Below, in pieces: positions 63,656-64,000 of a stretch of DNA of 64,000 bases. Both the position numbers and the translations under genes were made by a program. Every line of letters begins with the position of its first letter. Positions within the stretch are counted from its first letter, which is position 1. The notes beneath the pieces are model-generated. The model was not told the origin of the DNA. It did not search any database and saw only the letters and a list, made by a program, of their open reading frames with translations. This DNA comes from Paraburkholderia fungorum (GTDB lineage Bacteria; Pseudomonadota; Gammaproteobacteria; Burkholderiales; Burkholderiaceae). The stretch lies in assembly GCF_900099835.1 (NCBI RefSeq), contig NZ_FNKP01000001.1, positions 496,001 to 560,000 of the forward strand, read 5' to 3'.

Positions 63656-64000
63656 TTACCGACGCGCGACGGCGGCAGCAGCCCGCTCGCGCGAGGCGGG
63701 GTGAGTCTCGCCGCTGATATCGCGCGCGCCCCAGCGCTGCGCGAGCGCGGCGCACACCATCAGCTGGATCTGGTGGAACAGCATCAGCGGCAACACGACG
63801 GCGCCCACCGCGTGCGAGGCGAAGATGACCTTGGCCATCGGCACGCCGGCCGCGAGGCTCTTCTTCGAGCCGCAGAAAATGATGGTGATCTGATCGGCGC
63901 GGTTGAAGCCGAGCCGCTTGCTGACGAAGATCGTCAGGCCCAGCGCCAGCGCGAGCAGCACGGCGCACACCACCAGCAGACCGCCGAGCGCGGACAGCGG
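63656..64000 (-). CDS. Bile-acid:sodium symporter family protein (5' end outside window)
   Basis: The C-terminal 114 codons of a membrane protein that runs off the right edge. Two or three hydrophobic helices (LLVVCAVLLALALGLTIFVS, AVGAVVLPLMLFHQIQLMVC) surround FNRADQITIIFCGSKKSLAA GVPMAKVIF, a signature of the YfeH/SBF-like putative Na+-dependent transporters (FxGSKKSLxxGxP). The start and the N-terminal six or so helices are missing. The substrate is unknown. Confidence 0.82.
   Translation of the reverse strand, partial: PLSALGGLLVVCAVLLALALGLTIFVSKRLGFNRADQITIIFCGSKKSLAAGVPMAKVIFASHAVGAVVLPLMLFHQIQLMVCAALAQRWGARDISGETHPASRERAAAAVARR

Overview
The window looks like a chromosome segment from a Burkholderia-type betaproteobacterium, most likely Paraburkholderia. 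The supporting evidence is high GC, an H-NS-type protein of the short Burkholderia form, the rsmI / yraN / diaA / dolP neighbourhood, a KirBac-type potassium channel, a fused indolepyruvate ferredoxin oxidoreductase and a (Thr-Pro)n lipoprotein.

Left flank (1-12087) is ordinary core genome. It holds a truncated lipoprotein, an MFS transporter, a HugZ-like flavin/heme protein, H-NS, a CDF metal exporter, an Lrp regulator, an exonuclease/MBL-hydrolase pair, RlpA, RsmI, and an envelope/replication cluster (yraN, diaA, BON lipoprotein, cytochrome c) ending at a tRNA-Ala(CGC).

Middle (12119-39891) is a 27.8 kb genomic island inserted in the 3' half of that tRNA. A 38-bp perfect direct repeat marks attL and attR, an intact tyrosine integrase lies just inside attR and points inward, and the tRNA's probable original terminator has been pushed outside attR. 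The left half resembles an integrated plasmid: a RepA-type (replication initiator protein A) gene with iteron-like repeats, TraK- and TraJ-like genes, and an RP4/IncP-type oriT that is present twice, the second copy decayed and followed by a truncated traJ. Three exact matches to the IncP KorB operator lie beside them. No relaxase is visible, so the element is best read as mobilisable in trans. Next come recombinase fossils, an AT-rich three-gene cassette of unknown function, HTH regulators, an RHH-EVE-like fusion and a small-gene operon feeding into a frameshifted tyrosine recombinase. A degenerate tRNA-Ala copy follows (about 25921-25991), which suggests that two or more elements accreted at the same tRNA. 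The right half is a resolvase gene followed by a tightly coupled five-gene operon: PLD/SNF2 helicase, DUF262-HNH, DUF4391, type III Mod and type III Res. This is a composite antiphage-type locus.

Right flank (39909-64000) is again core-like: two chemoreceptors, three c-di-GMP enzymes (dCACHE-GGDEF, EAL, EAL-CBS-GGDEF), a uracil-type permease, a CPA1 antiporter, CutC, the ferredoxin oxidoreductase, KirBac, two small unknown genes, a LacI / AGE-epimerase / PfkB-kinase sugar operon, and a truncated bile-acid:sodium symporter family protein.

All family assignments were made by reading the translated sequence; no database search was run.
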